This document shows, one piece after another, positions 10,482 to 21,466 of a stretch of DNA of 64,000 nt; position 1 is the first letter of the stretch; the number at the start of each line of letters is the position of its first letter. Both the position numbers and the translations under genes were made by a program. The notes under the pieces are model-generated. The model searched no databases. It saw nothing but the letters and a program-made list of their open reading frames with translations, and was not told the DNA's origin. The stretch comes from Bisporella sp. PMI_857 (lineage: Eukaryota; Ascomycota; Leotiomycetes; Helotiales; Helotiaceae): positions 124,001 through 188,000 of the forward strand of contig JAJSPD010000031.1 of NCBI GenBank assembly GCA_021307315.1, read 5' to 3'.

Positions 10482-12007
10482 GCCTTAAGGAAGTTTCAAA
10501 CTTTGTTGGATATGACGCCTAAAGCCATGGCACAGAACGATGCAGACAGCGCATTTCCTATTATGCAGAGTTCTTCCCTACAGTAGCTGCTCCTTTCCGC
10601 TTTTGTTTAAACGACAAGCCATATCAGCCTCAGCGGCTCGTTTCAGTAAGAGATAATCAATAGCGAATAGCATCCTCGGTCTGAGCCTGTTTGACCAGCC
10701 GCAGGACCGACATTCCCTGCGCTTTGAATAATCAAGACATGCGTACTCCGGTTAGGCTCTACGGTCCGTCACGTGCACTCCACTCCAGGCTCCTCCCGTG
10801 TTCTGCATAAGCTCGGGCCTTCTTGAGTTCTCCTACATGATGCAATGTCTCAATCAAATGTATTTCGCTTGTCTATTGTTCACCTCTGCATCCATGGAGC
10901 GTGGTTAATACAATCACGTGTTTGAGGATTGCATCGGGTGAGAGAGCCGACATGCCGGACGCGCTGGTGGCTGAACTTTTCTCCTCGTATGCCTAACCCG
11001 GCATCGTCAACACCACGACTCCACCATCTCGAAGTTGGATAATGCATTCAGCTCTTTTGAGACTGATCCTGATCAGATGCGTTATTTGTATCTGTGAATC
11101 ATCGTCTGATTTGGCCGAATCGAGCTCTTGCGCACGGGTCGCAACTTGCATCACGTTCCGTGTTGTTGTATTTTCAAACTTCAAATATTTTACCATAAAG
11201 TTTCGAGTTATGAAGATGTCTCCGTAGTCCTACTATTAGCCAAGTCGTAGCCTTGAGTTATAATGTTCATTTTCACATTATTTGTGTTTCCTATTCTCTC
11301 GCTGCGCTCCATTCACACCCTTTCTTTTTCAAGCCATTATCAATAGTCTCGTGGACATTTATAGATTGCTCAGCCAAAGGACGTATTTTCCTAACAACGT
11401 CATTTTCTTTCCGCAGACCTCTCAGTGGCTGCATGAGACGACATTTCTACGGACTGTCTAGACTCATTCAAGGGCATTTGCATCTTATGTTAAGCGCATT
11501 TCTCGCCAGCTCTTAGCTGAGCGCACCTTGTCTGTTCTTCATTCCAGTAAGCCAGTACTCGAACGTATGAACAGCATTAAATCGCATGCCTATGTAGAAA
11601 TATTGAAGTCGATACTCTCATCACAGCCAAGTGCACCGTCATTCGCCAAGTCAAGGGAGGGTTTTCTTGGACGGGATACGTATCCTACGTCATGGTACTA
11701 GTCTTAGACAAACTTGAAGAGACTGATGGAAACAGTTCAGTCACCAAGTTGAGTCGAGGCTTACGATCTCGCAGAATAGAGTAATCTTCCTAAGATTTGG
11801 AATGAATCTCCTCCAGAGAGATGAGAGTACTCAGCATCCAAACCACCCATATCCGAGTTTCCCTCTAAAGATAGAGTCGTAAGGTTCGGCCTCCACAGTT
11901 TTCGATGTTGTAGCTCATACTGAGACTATACACACAGTTGTCTTCCGGCTCGAGCCAATGCTGGCAACTGAAGGCTCAGCCTCCTTGACCATTCAACTTC
12001 TTCTATA
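10482..12007. other. Gene-poor intergenic region
   Basis: About 1.5 kb with only short overlapping ORFs on both strands and no recognisable protein, RNA or repeat. It probably holds the 3' region of the MYND gene and distal promoter sequence. Confidence 0.5.
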
Positions 12008-12562
12008 ATGAGGTCTGCTAGAGGACAAATGGCTGTTGGCGAATTTTCGTTTGCTCGAGGAACGGCATCAATGTGGTCCAGAAATAGTCCTCAATTTCTG
12101 ATATCGACTGTAGCCATTAATGATCTGGATGGCGGTGATCATGCTGTTTCAAGCTTGGGCGATTTTGGTGATCAGTTCATGAGACAAACACTTCATCACT
12201 GTCACAAACTATATTCGAGTCACCTGGCTGTGTGTCAGTTCAAACTTCTTGTCCCCGCAACTTTCTATCGTTTTGTTAGTCGTTGTTTTCCGCTTTCTTG
12301 GGACACATCAGGGCAGATCTCTAGCTCACAAGGCTCGCTAGTTCTCCCTTTTCGAGTAGAATCCTTTCGTGTTGTGGCTACTTTAGAGGCGCAGAAATGG
12401 ATCGAAAATATGGAATTATGCCTTGAAACTGGTCTTGAACAATGGGAAGGTCCAGCTGAGTTACGTTTTGGGACACCTTTCATGTTGGTCTGTGGCAAAC
12501 AAGGCGGACTAGCCTACGATGTATTGTCTTCGCCGCCGGGTATCATCCAACTCATATTGTAA
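12008..12562 (+). CDS. Orphan ORF, hypothetical protein
   Basis: An uninterrupted reading frame of 184 codons starting with ATG and ending in TAA. I do not recognise any domain. The product has no obvious signal peptide or long hydrophobic segment. It contains six cysteines and a mixed composition without low-complexity runs. A 77-codon frame overlaps on the other strand. It could be a lineage-specific gene, a fragment of a decayed gene, or chance. Confidence 0.3.
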   Translation: MRSARGQMAVGEFSFARGTASMWSRNSPQFLISTVAINDLDGGDHAVSSLGDFGDQFMRQTLHHCHKLYSSHLAVCQFKLLVPATFYRFVSRCFPLSWDTSGQISSSQGSLVLPFRVESFRVVATLEAQKWIENMELCLETGLEQWEGPAELRFGTPFMLVCGKQGGLAYDVLSSPPGIIQLIL

Positions 12563-13406
12563 AATTTGCTAAGAGCTTTGTAAAATAATTATCCACCCGA
12601 GCGACTACCCAGTGGCTGGAATGCACAAGACCCTATGGGACTCAACCACGCGACGCCCCGTTTTAAATCGATTGTATGCAATTAAAATCAGACCCAAAAC
12701 TTTATTCTACATTTTCCCAGATGGCATTTAGTGCTGCTCGGGTCTGTTTTAGGAAGAACTGCTTCATAGCTGGTGATCATCTAGAACTAGGCCCAAAATA
12801 ACAAAATGTCCGTTCGGTCTGCCGGTCAAGGTTCCGTCTCGTCAAACGATAATTGGTTAAGCTCCATCTGAAGTGCCTTGGCCTCTATTTAGCCGGAAAG
12901 ATACCCGATATTACCGAAGTACAAAACAATACCCATGCTGCAGCATTACTTCCTACAGAAACTAAAAGTAACTGGCTCTCGGCACGTAATTCCACATTTA
13001 ACCATATTACCCGGGACGCCACCCGTAATGCCCCAAGATCTCCTCTCCTGGAGTACGCGGGGTTTCTAGAACTATATTCCGGGGCAACATTTTTGTGTAT
13101 CCAAAACACGAAATGACTGTCAATATCACGCGAGGTAACACTCTGCACCTCGTCTGACAGAACGAATCAGGCGATGGTCCCTGGACCAAATGTGTGGGTT
13201 TGGCTTGGAAGCTCTGCGGGACCTGGCGTCTATGCAAAATAAACCCTACAACCGGTTAAAATAAACATCCTTTGGCCCTCTTGGTACCGATGGCCTGGAT
13301 CTACAGTTGCTTGTTTATATAGCTGCAACTGTCCCTCCTTCTGTGATTCTCTCCTCGTCCTTCTCTTCCTTCAGCAAAGTCAGCAGTTGGTACATCAAGC
13401 GTCAAA
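12563..13406 (+). promoter_or_regulatory. Promoter region of the MFS sugar transporter
   Basis: No gene is seen. A TATA-like element (TTTATATAG, 13313-13321) lies about 90 bases before the ATG. A TC-rich stretch (13330-13375) follows it, which is the usual layout of a regulated fungal promoter. Confidence 0.45.
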
Positions 13407-15291
13407 ATGGTCGGAATCGCTATTGGAGATGTTGGCGCGGCCCAGGCAGAGGCACCGGTCTTTGAGAAGGTTATCTGGTACAAAGATAGCGGTCTTCGGA
13501 AGCTCTACCTTTGGGCAGCGGTTCTTTGCATTGCATCTGCAACCACTGGTTATGACGGGATGATGTTGAACACATCCCAGAATCTTGATCAATGGCAGAA
13601 TTACTGTGAGTATTCCCCATCGAATACCGTTATCTGGCTACCCAACTGAGAGGGAGTCATCGTGAGCGTCTCGAGAATTTTGGCACACACAGATTGTTTG
13701 AGCAAACGCTAATATCTAACTTTAGTTAAGCATCCCAAGGACTCCAAACTTGTGAGTATACACTATTTTCGTTCCTAGGATATGCTGTATAGCTTCGGGG
13801 CGATGGCAGCAAACACGCCAAAACTTCTACAACATTTTAGAATTCTCTGTGAAACAAAAACCTAATACGGAGGCTTAGGGTCTAATGAACGCCATCTACC
13901 AAATTGGCTCCCTAGCCGCGTTTCCTTTTGTACCATACAGTAAGCAATCCCAACATATACTTCGCCGCCATTTTTCAGTGACTAAATACTAACGTGATTG
14001 CCCAGTGGCTGATTGGTGGGGACGCAAGGTGCCTATCGTCGTTGGGTGTGTTATTATGCTCCTTGGTGGTTTGCTCGGAGCCTTCGCCAATGGTTTCGGA
14101 ATGTACACTGGAGGTCGATTCATCCTTGGTTTTGGAAACAGCTTGACCCAAATGTCGTCACCAGTTCTATTGACCGAGATCTGCCATCCCCAACACCGTG
14201 GAAAGGTTACCGCCATCTACAACTGCCTGTGGAACTTGGGAGCCTTGTTCGTTGCATGGATTGCCTGGGCTACCATGACAATTGATGGTGACTGGTCATG
14301 GAGATCCCTCACTCTTTTCCAGATCATCCCAGCCGCTATCCAACTCACGTTCATCTGGTGGGTGCCTGAGTCTCCAAGATGGCACATGGCACACGAGCGC
14401 TACGACGAGGCTTTGAATACCCTTGCCAAGTACCACGCCAATGGTGACACCCAGAACGCCACTGTGCAATTCGAGTTCAAGGAAATCAAGGAGACTATCC
14501 GTCTCGAATTCGAGGCCAAGACCAACTCCAGCTACCTCGACTTCATCAAGACCAAGGGCAACCGCTACAGATTGGCACTGCTCGTCTCCCTTGGCGTCAT
14601 CTCTCAATATTCTGGTAACGCCCTCTTCTCCAACTACATGAACTTGATTTACGAGTCCATGGGCATCAAGGACCAACAAAAGAAAATCCCACTCAATGGC
14701 GGTCAAACTCTACTGTCCCTCATCGTCTCTGTCGGCTGTGCCTTCCTCGTCGATCGCGTTGGAAGACGTCCTCTCTTCCTCGTCTCCACCGTGGGAATGG
14801 TAGCTATGTTCTTCGCCTGGACCATCACCGCCTCGCAATTCGAGAGAACTGGCGATGTCAAGAAAACAGGATACCCACAGGTCGTCTGGGTCTGGCTCTT
14901 CAGTGTCTTCTACGCCCTCGCATGGTCCGGTCTCCTCGTGGCTTACGCCCTCGAAATCCTGCCCTACAAGCTCCGCGCCAAGGGTCTCATGATCATGAAC
15001 TTGACCGTACAATCCGCCCTCGTGCTCGGTAACTACACCAACCCTATCGCCTGGGAGCGCCTTCCACACCACTGGAACCTGTCGCTCATCTACACCATCT
15101 GGATCTTCATCGAGTTGTTATTCGTGTACTTCTTCTACGTTGAGACCAGGGGTCCAACACTCGAGGAGCTGGCTAAGATCTTTGATGGAGAGGACGCGGC
15201 TGTTGCGCATGTTGATTTGGAGCAGGTCGAGAAGGAGATACAAATAAATGAGGAGAAGACGGCTGCTACTTCCACCGCTAGAGTTGTTTAG
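13407..15291 (+). CDS. MFS sugar transporter (lactose-permease-like)
   Basis: A 12-helix plasma-membrane sugar:proton symporter of the major facilitator superfamily. Exons are 13407-13605, 13726-13751 (26 nt), 13879-13939 and 14006-15291, giving 523 aa, normal for the family. Diagnostic blocks are GYDGMMLN in helix 1, ADWWGRKVPI after helix 2, GGRFILGFGNS, the sugar-porter motif PESPRW at the end of helix 6, LVDRVGRRPLFL, and FVYFFYVETRGPTLEELAKIFDG at the C-terminus. The central HANGDTQNA stretch and the PNPIAWE-like element (TNPIAWERL) resemble fungal lactose/hexose permeases of this subfamily. The actual substrate cannot be told from sequence. The C-terminal tail is charged and cytosolic. 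Confidence 0.93.
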
Positions 15292-15815
15292 ACGATGCAT
15301 TTCAGTGCATGGATAGAGAGGAGGTAATGGTGCAGAAGCGAGGATCTTTGGAGGATAATTTCTATGAACAGGCTTAGCTCACCTTTCTAAATTGATCATA
15401 TTTGCCGCTCTCCCACAACTCAAGTAAGAATAATCACTCCACGTGATAATGTTCATTAGCATGTTCTTCCTACACATAATTTTCTGCTTCCAGGGATTTT
15501 TTCGTGCATTTTTTTTTAATGCAGTAAAACTATCCTAATATAATAACTGAGGTTAAAACTAGAGATTATTGGTGTCTATAAAGTGTCAAACATTAGACAA
15601 ACATGGAGCGGATTTCATTCCATCAATGAATAAGCTCATTAGCACAACATCTATGAACAGAAGTTCACAACAAGTCCTGCCAAGCCCGCCAAAGAACAAG
15701 CGAGTCTTTCTGCCCACTTTCCATTCAAACGCCGCTCTAAAGAACCAAACCAGCTACAAGATAATTTAATTCCACATATACTATTTTATTAAAAAAAATT
15801 GTGCTAAAAAAGAAA
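15292..15815. other. Intergenic, 3' of MFS transporter
   Basis: AT-rich sequence including an A8 and a T9 run (15510-15520, 15791-15798). No gene is supported. A 66-codon frame at 15569-15769 has no family resemblance. Confidence 0.5.
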
Positions 15816-15916
15816 TTCCATACCAGGGAGTCGAACCCTGCGCTCCCGCGATCGCTGTTCGTCGCTGAATGACATGAACTTGAAAGGCGGAAATGTTACC
15901 GATACACCAGTATGGA
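15816..15916 (-). tRNA. tRNA-Glu (UUC) with 30-nt intron
   Basis: On the minus strand the sequence folds as a complete cloverleaf. The acceptor arms TCCATAC (15916-15910) and GTATGGA (15823-15817) pair fully, with discriminator A at 15816. The T arm is CAGGG-TTCGACT-CCCTG. The D arm has a 4-bp stem. The anticodon stem is TCCGC/GCGGG with loop CTTTCA+C, so the anticodon is UUC for glutamate. A 30-nt intron (15880-15851) sits one base 3' of the anticodon, the canonical place. Mature length is 71 nt without CCA. It is flanked by AT-rich sequence. Confidence 0.93.
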
Positions 15917-16436
15917 TATGATTCGTTGATTGATGATGGAGTGATAATTAAACTTTATTATATTACATTTTCTGTAAAAAGTGGGACTGAGAAGTAAAGA
16001 AAAAAGCGGGCATGTGTGACGAAGGCGATAAGATCATAGAGCGGTGGTGATGAGGAGAATGGAGGATATTTGCGATGTTTCCAAAAAAAACAATATCGGG
16101 ATTATGTTGTTTAAATTCCTTTCCTAGAGGAAATCTCCTGTCATGGTGGCACTTATTTCGTCGATGCTAATATTTACATCTAAATAAGTTATGGGAGAAC
16201 AAAAACAAGTGCGAATTTTGCAGTGTTCTAGAATGGGTTTACTTTCCCGATGGTATAAAATTATGTGAAATCTTTGTTCTTGAAGGCATAACACTGCCGT
16301 AGCATCATATCCCATAACACTATTGCCGGTCATGATCATATCATCAACACGTCCATGAACAGAAGCTGCACATTGGCATCGGCCATATTCCAAGGGGACT
16401 AATCCTGATCGTTCCTAATGCGTCCAATACGTATCG
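15917..16436. other. Intergenic, tRNA-Glu to ligase-like gene
   Basis: No gene is supported in these 520 bases. A minus-strand frame of 89 codons (16124-16393) has no family resemblance. The 3' end of the ligase-like gene reaches 16437. Confidence 0.5.
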
Positions 16437-18362
16437 CTAAATCGTACACATTCGACACCTGTCCCACGGATCATAGGTGTATTCCTTCCCATGATCGACT
16501 TTCGCCATATACTCAAGTATCCGCCAATCGTGAACCTCAACCCACTGTCTATCCTTGCCAAATCGGTTCTTATACCCCTGAACCTGCTTCAAGAAGGTGA
16601 CTGTTTGTTCAGTCCGCTTGGTATCAACCAATATTATACGTTGACATTCCCCCCCAGCCTGCGGGGACTTTTGCAGCGATGCTTCAGCAAAAGCTTTTGG
16701 CGATTTAATGAAGCGGCATCCATGCCAGGGGAGAAGGCTATTGGCGACCCATGGGTCGTCTGCGATACACGGTGAGAGGAGAATAATTAAATCCGCAAGT
16801 TGGCATTTGGTTTTTGTGAGACGACACCGGCCTGTTCCTGCAATGCTGATGTTTGACTTCTGCTTTAGCCGCTTTACTGACATATTTCCATTCCTCGAGT
16901 CTTGACTGGTTGAAGTCTCTCTGCTCGTGAAAGAATACCTTGCATTTTGGTCAAGGCTCGCGAGTGGGGAACGCTTTCGGGCTTTTGCGGATTTATTTGT
17001 TACGCTTCCAATTACATCTCGGTCCTCCGGGTTTATTGACGATGTGGCAATGAGCGATTTAGGTCTATGAGTATTGTAGGTTGTGGATATTTCGGGAAGA
17101 TCCCTTCCATCTTGTGGCGAAGTTAACTGTGGAGGAGAGATTCCATATTCTGCGGTTGTATGCACCTTGGTGGAAAGTGTAGATCTAGAGCCCCCTACGC
17201 AGTGTACAAATTGCATATTTGTCTCATGCAAACCAGCCTCATACCGTAGTTTTGGTGGCACTTTGTGCGGCAGGTGTGGTGGTGAGACAGGAAATGAGTA
17301 GAAATTTCGTTTCATCCGTGGTGAACTTTTGGTGAAATTGAGCTCCCGCTTGTTAGTAAGCTCGAGTCGTTGCGCCAGAGGAGACATCTTTGATGGTGTC
17401 TGAGGGACCTTCTGGACGAGGTCAGAACCAAGTGATGCATTTGGTGTAATACTCAAGAGTCTGGTCGGTCTTTGCGTAGTTATATACTTATTAACATCCA
17501 TTATGGTAGAGGTAGGTAGAGTTGAGACGTCTTTAAATACCCTGGAGAAGTCAAGCAATCCAATTGTGCTTTGCTCTCTGGATGACTTAAATTGCTGAGC
17601 GCACTTTGGCAAACGATATGATACCACTAAATCCAACTCTTCTGGAAATAGCTTGCGTGGACCATAATCTTTCAGAAGCAAACGTGTTAGCCACTTCGCC
17701 TGACAGCCGTCTAGTCTTCTATATAGGGCTCGCAAGCTAGATGCAGTATCGAAACAAAATGGCCTATCAAATCTTGCGTTCCTATCAAACTGGAAGATTG
17801 GGTTGGTGGCGTTAGAACGTATGGCAGCAGAAGATTCAGGATTGTGGCAAGCTATTTGCATTAAGCAATGATGTACCTCCTGAACAGAAACCTTATGTGC
17901 TTGTGTAGGGGCGCAAAGCCGAAATTGAGCCTGCAAATTGTAAGATCATGATTAAGCGTAGAATTGAACGCATACAAGTCTCTTCTTCATTAAACTCTCC
18001 ACGCAAGACCCAAGATCACACCTGCGATGAGAACCGCTTCGCCATTCTTGAAGTTGCAGAAGATACTTTCTATCCACGTTAAAAGCCCTAGCAATAACCC
18101 GCTCTAAGGTTTCCACATCAAAACCGTAAGTATAGCCGCTCATCCTATCGGCGGGATGAAGCATAGCCAGAACACTTTCGGCGCCATTTTGAAACTTATC
18201 TAGGTTATCTAGGAGAGCGCAATTATGGCCAAACCACTCAACTACTGCCACGTTCTTCTTTCTCCTCGCAACGCTTCGTAAAAGCCATTCTTCTCTATGC
18301 TCTATATCATCAAGCCTATCGAGAAGGTTGCATACAAATATGAACGGAAATGGTGGGGACAT
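16437..18362 (-). CDS. DNA-ligase-IV-like protein lacking the catalytic domain
   Basis: Two exons, 18362-17976 and 17930-16437 (45-nt intron, phase 0), encode 626 aa. The N-terminus (PFPFIFVCNLLDRLD) and following about 220 residues, including RRLDGCQAKWLTRLLLKDYG, follow the DNA-binding N-terminal domain of fungal ATP-dependent DNA-ligase-like proteins. The last about 130 residues (ADLIILLSPCIADDPWV, then RQWVEVHDWRILEYMA) look like the C-terminal region of the same fungal family. The middle (about 280-490) is low complexity, rich in S, T, P and K. I see no KxDG adenylation motif and no nucleotidyltransferase fold. So it is either a paralogue that lost the catalytic core, acting as a DNA-binding or scaffold protein, or a decaying copy. 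The frame is fully open, which argues against simple decay. Confidence 0.65.
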
Positions 18363-19080
18363 TGTTCATCGCCAAACGCGTATTTGATATTGCGTCGCAA
18401 GTCGTAGGTATCCTTCGGGTTCAGGCCATCACTTCGTTAGCATGGTAATAAGACTGGGCGGCGTCGAAGCTATAGTAAGTATTTACCCCTATATGTAGTA
18501 TTATTGCAAAGCTATTCGCGACCGAGGGCTAGTTATAGCGTTTCTTTGTGGGAAATTAAGTAAATAAAAGAGCACGTGCTTGAGCGCGAACGCAGTGCCA
18601 AGATTATCTAACTCGCGTTGTCATGTGATATATGCCCCATTTTATTCGTACTCACCTTGCTGACCGCCCAATGACCTAATTTTAAAAGAACTGGGGCCCC
18701 AGGTGCCATTAGCTTGGTGAATCTCACCCAGCGTCCTAACCACTTCTCCTGAATCTGGAATCTTTCGTTCTTTGTGTATGTATGTTACCATCCAACCTCA
18801 CCACCTCCATCACTGTCGTTCTTCCACTGTACATGTTGGTGCTACGATCCTCATGACATAATAATAATATCATTCTACTTAAAGCTCAGCCAGAGGCTGA
18901 CATTGTACATTCTTTTGTCCTTTGTTTACGAGCGAACGGCTCAGTTGTTTATTAACAAAAGAGACCCAACCCAAACGCGGACACCCATTGATGCTTACAG
19001 AACGGCCACGCTCCTGGCCAACATTCTTCCCTCTACTCGATCACGAAACATCTCAGTTTGCGAACAACACTATATGCACC
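18363..19080. promoter_or_regulatory. Divergent promoter, ligase-like gene and DUF4048 gene
   Basis: These 718 bases lie between two divergent genes. The stretch 18770-18860 is pyrimidine-rich. The DUF4048 frame is open upstream to 18922, but no family-like sequence is seen there, so 18922-19080 is read as 5' leader. Confidence 0.5.
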
Positions 19081-20686
19081 ATGGAAAGCCACAATCGCCG
19101 ACGATCGTCAATTGATCGTGTCTCCATTGAGTCCATCCTTGCTGCTGGTGACTCTAGCCAACCGTCTCCTGTACCCAACGCTCATGTTGGTGCTTCACCT
19201 AACAAAATCCACTTTCCTATGGCTCCGCCTCCAACTCCACCGGCGCGGCATGCTCGATCAGTATCTCATACACCTCGACCGAATCGTTTGTCCTTGAATT
19301 TTCCTGTTGCCACTGGAACCAGTGATTCAACTAGGCCAACTCCAACCTCAACAACCACCGCATCTTTCCCCTCGTTCCCTCCTACACCACAAGAGGCTTC
19401 ACCTTCGCCTACTGATCCTAGCGGGTTCTTGGTCGCCATCGCAACGCAGGAAAGGCGAGTTCTTGAACTGAAAGAGGAGCTTCAGAAGGCCGAGTCTGGG
19501 CTCGCACAATTGAAAGTCCAATGGGCAAATCAAGAGAGGACAAAGAAACGAGCAGAACATCGTCGAGCAGAGCCGCTTCTGTCGCTGCAGAATGGTGGGA
19601 CCGATGGTAAACGGTTGAGTGAGGAGGGAACACGACAAAGTATTGAGAATGAAAGGAGAAAGGCCCTTCTCGCGATATCAAGCCCAAGAGAATCTAGAAG
19701 GAAAATCATCACAGGTGGACATGCACGCACCTTATCACTACTGTCCCCTGAACGCTCGAATTTCAACCGGCCATTTCCTGCCGTTCAGGAGTCTTCCGAC
19801 CCTAACGGATTACCACGCAGCACCACTATGCCAGATACGAGCCAGGGGTTGACGAAGATAACCGCAAGTCGTGCTAGGCATTCATATCAGAGCGGACTGA
19901 CTCATGGTGCGAAACAAGTGGCCGAAGACCTCAAGGCAGGCATGTGGACTTTTTTGGAGGACCTAAGACAAGCAACAGTCGGTGATGAAGCTGTCAATGG
20001 TAGTATCAGTCAGTATGTTACTCATGGTTCGCACAGCGCCCTCACCAAGAAGACTAGTAAAGGTAGTCTGAAGAGTCGCCACACACCGTCTCCCAAAACT
20101 CTCAACTCTCCCAGGACGTGGGATACGCTTACCCATCCAAATATTGGTCTTGGACTAGCAGACCCATCCGGACCTCTTTGGCTTCCAGAGAATTCTCGAA
20201 GAGTGTCCAAAGCACCGACTGGAACTAAACCAAAACGACCGCTGTCCTTTGCGCCAGCTGTTGCAGAAACTGATGACGATGACTGGTCGAATTGGGATTC
20301 ACCAACCCCGAAATCACCACGATGGAGCGGAAGCACCGATGTGTCGAACCCAGCGACACCTGTTAACAACAATGGCGAAGAAGATCGCACCGTCAAGTAG
20401 GTGCTTGATGCAGCCTGCGAATGTACATCGACTAACAATATATAGAATTTTAGATCAGAATAATGAAGGATCCAGCACGCCTTCTAAACGTGGTGATGAA
20501 ATCCAGTGGCCTGCTCTCGATAAACTCACGCCAGGGAATTTGAAAAGAAGTATGTCCACGCTTATGAAAGAGTGGGAGAAGAGCCTTTCGCCGCCAACCG
20601 GGGAACAACCGGCCTCTTTCGATAAACTGAATGCTCCTGAGAAGACAGATCAAGAGCGCTCCATATCACAAATGCCGCTTCTTTAG
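19081..20686 (+). CDS. DUF4048-like low-complexity protein
   Basis: Exons 19081-20396 and 20446-20686 (49-nt intron, CTAAC branch) encode 518 aa. Large parts are disordered and rich in S, T and P (residues 1-120 and 290-440), with many SP/TP sites that could be phosphorylated. A coiled coil is likely at about residues 125-160 (TQERRVLELKEELQKAESGLAQLKVQW). The short conserved-looking segment VAEDLKAGMWTFLEDLRQATVGDE (residues about 280-303) is the kind of core found in fungal DUF4048 proteins. An acidic patch ETDDDDWSNWD follows. I chose ATG 19081 because MESHNRRRSSIDRVS begins a typical N-terminus. An in-frame extension to 18922 exists. Function unknown, and the family name is from memory. 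Confidence 0.78.
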
Positions 20687-21466
20687 AGTATATATTGGAT
20701 ATATGATATGAACAGCAAGCAAACTGATAATTGGAGAAGCTGATGTAATGATGGACGACTTGGATGAGATATGAAGATCACACCTTGTAGAGATAGATTC
20801 TGCAAATGTAATAAATAATGACTTTGGACCATTCAAAGGCTGAACATTTTATTCTGAAATGCATAATCACGAATTGCTGAGGTAAAAGTTGATGCTATTC
20901 AACAAAGGAAGCACCACTGTGCGACCAAAGTGGTGTTGAATGTACTACAATTCCTCCCACATTATAAAGTTGACAAGTTGGATTCTGCAGCTGCTTGTAG
21001 CAGTTCAATAGCTACGTAACTACACCTACAGTTGTAACGTATGCCTCAATTGATTGCAAAAGTATGGATGACTTCATCGCCAAGGCTTTTGAAAAGACTG
21101 CAGCCTCGATTGAGCCCGGCGTGACAAAGTTTATGAAGAGTCGTACATGTACTTGTCAAGGCGCCAGATGATAGGATGCATTACGTATATGCCCTGCGTG
21201 CTAGCTTACGCAAGAATCCCATCTTTCACTTATCATCGTGAGTTGGTATCGAAATGTCCTCATTAGGCATCAACTTTAAGAAAGAATACGGCACTCGGCT
21301 GAGTACACAACCCCGGTCGTGAGGGCCAACTCCGTATACTCTGATCAGTCATTAATGATGTGATCCCTGGCGGTCAGTGGTCAGTGGAAATGGGAGTTAT
21401 TAAGTCTTATATCGCCCATTCTTCTGCTGACCCTCAAACAATATCAACTTAAAGATTATTTTCAAG
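20687..21466. other. Intergenic, DUF4048 gene to ABC transporter
   Basis: No gene or repeat is supported in these 780 bases. They presumably hold the 3' end of the DUF4048 transcript and the ABC-C promoter. No convincing TATA box is visible. Confidence 0.5.

Noticed and set aside
14296..15072. Long minus-strand frames opposite the MFS transporter
   Set aside because: Shadows of the strongly biased coding strand of the transporter.
18922..19080. N-terminal extension of the DUF4048 gene
   Set aside because: The frame is open, but the sequence is not family-like and ATG 19081 begins a typical N-terminus; read as 5' leader.
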